NCBI GenBank assembly: GCA_947167515.1
Contig: CAMVIM010000003.1
Coordinates: 1-64,000, forward strand
DNA: 64,000 nucleotides
From: an uncultured Prevotellaceae bacterium
GTDB lineage: Bacteria > Bacteroidota > Bacteroidia > Bacteroidales > Bacteroidaceae
Direction of reading: 5' to 3'
The position numbers were made by a program, and so were the translations under genes. The notes under the pieces are model-generated. The model saw only the letters and a list, made by a program, of their open reading frames with translations. It was not told the DNA's origin and did no database searches. This document shows, in pieces, positions 63,533 to 64,000 of the stretch (position 1 is its first letter; every line of letters begins with the position of its first letter).

Positions 63533-63892
63533 TTATTCAATATCAGGCACATCGGTGATTTCTGCGTCTTCCCACAGGTTGTCAATGTCGTAGAATTCAC
63601 GTGCATCCGGCACAAAGATGTGGACAACCACATCGATGAAGTCGAGTGCTACCCAGAGGTTGTTTCTTGTGCCATCGACAGCCGACGGACGTGTGTTGGC
63701 TTGCTTGCGGGCGAACTCGCGCACCGATTCGGTCAGCGCTGCCACTTGGCTGGGCGAGTTACCTTCGCCGATGACCAGATATTTCGTGATGGTATCGTCG
63801 ATGCCTTCCAGGTTGACGATGCGTATTTTTTTGCCTTTCTTTTCTTGTATGCCTGCCACACAGGCGTTTACTAACTTTTGCGTTTCTGTCAT
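63533..63892 (-). CDS. rsfS: Ribosomal silencing factor RsfS
   Basis: Binds L14 on the 50S subunit and blocks subunit joining when nutrients are low. 119 residues, the usual length. KGKKIRIVNLEGIDDTITKYLVIGEGNSPSQVAAL and DFIDVVVHIFVPDAREFYDIDNLWEDA are the signature blocks. The C-terminus is acidic (AEITDVPDIE). First gene of the rsfS-ftsH-cdsA-DUF349 unit in view. Confidence 0.96.
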   Translation of the reverse strand: MTETQKLVNACVAGIQEKKGKKIRIVNLEGIDDTITKYLVIGEGNSPSQVAALTESVREFARKQANTRPSAVDGTRNNLWVALDFIDVVVHIFVPDAREFYDIDNLWEDAEITDVPDIE

Positions 63893-63948
63893 GTATATAT
63901 AATATAATGTATATCAGTTTTCACTTGCGGAACCCCATGTGCCGAAGT

Positions 63949-64000
63949 TCACTCGCGGGCTTCTTCCATTTCCCGTTTCTTTTTCTCCTCAATCATTTGG
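63949..64000 (-). CDS. C-terminal fragment of a gene continuing beyond the window
   Basis: An open frame on the - strand enters from the window edge and reads QMIEEKKKREMEEARE before a stop at 63949-63951. It is a charged helical C-terminus that cannot be assigned. Alternatively it is a chance frame; too short to be sure. Confidence 0.35.
   Translation of the reverse strand, partial: QMIEEKKKREMEEARE

Overview
The window looks like chromosomal DNA of a member of the Bacteroidota, most probably the family Prevotellaceae. The evidence is the many promoters with a -7 box of the form TAnnTTTG and a TTTG or TTG about 19-20 bases upstream, the type IX secretion gene porQ next to cmk and ispH, the peptidyl-prolyl isomerase/OstA/mutL cluster, BspA-like leucine-rich repeat proteins, and cohesin/dockerin-type surface proteins with a C-terminal tail ending in GVYI-N-KKV. 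Base composition is moderate, near half G+C by eye, with AT-richer accessory patches. The genus call is inference.

Layout. 0-5.7 kb (+): orphan histidine kinase, then DUF177-rpmF-fabH, era, and a PagL-like outer-membrane enzyme. 5.7-12.0 kb (-): accessory cassette A, made of a giant BspA-like repeat/cohesin/dockerin protein, a cohesin-like protein and a 65-residue peptide. 12.1-13.9 kb: a DUF4160/DUF2442 pair and about 1.2 kb of repeat-rich DNA without a clear gene. 13.9-25.2 kb (+): der, a lipoprotein, an NSS transporter, tig, clpP, clpX, recQ and guaB. 25.3-32.1 kb (+): envelope assembly and repair operon (PpiC, SurA-like, OstA, small membrane protein, mutL). 32.2-40.3 kb (+): OmpA-family protein, tRNA-Pro and tRNA-Val, parA-parB-DUF5683-mltD-like-rel. 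40.3-46.4 kb (mostly -): MerR regulator, pepD, a flippase-like membrane protein, rsmA (+), a small protein, lpxB and surE. 46.5 kb: tRNA-Gln. 46.9-50.0 kb (-): cassette B, a second copy of the three-gene architecture of cassette A. 50.0-64.0 kb (-): pfkA, a sugar-nucleotide operon (FdtA-like, GNAT, FdtB-like), ispH, cmk, porQ, meaB, a DUF1573 protein, a DUF349 protein, cdsA, ftsH, rsfS and the tail of another gene.

Most of the window is ordinary housekeeping: fatty acid initiation, ribosome biogenesis GTPases, proteolysis, outer-membrane biogenesis, chromosome partition, the stringent response and lipid A synthesis. The most unusual signal is the pair of cassettes A and B, about 35 kb apart. 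They share (1) a transcription-stop hairpin with the same stem and near-identical loop just upstream of the promoter, (2) promoters with identical spacing, (3) a 50-base segment 47/50 identical early in the 5' leader, (4) a leader RNA of about 107-109 bases whose central strand can pair with either an upstream or a downstream strand, (5) a first gene with a cohesin-like module and C-terminal dockerin-like repeats, (6) a second gene with a cohesin-like domain and a tail resembling a sorting signal, and (7) a third gene for a 65-residue peptide, 56/65 identical between copies. I do not recognise the RNA or the peptide as a described family. The conserved regulation, order and peptide suggest a coordinated cell-surface system that has been duplicated or moved.

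Other things worth attention are several long perfect or near-perfect inverted repeats between genes, an insertion of about 135 residues in the RecQ helicase core, a MutL C-terminus without recognisable endonuclease motifs, ParB-site-like half-sites before parA, and a GNAT-type enzyme between FdtA- and FdtB-like genes.
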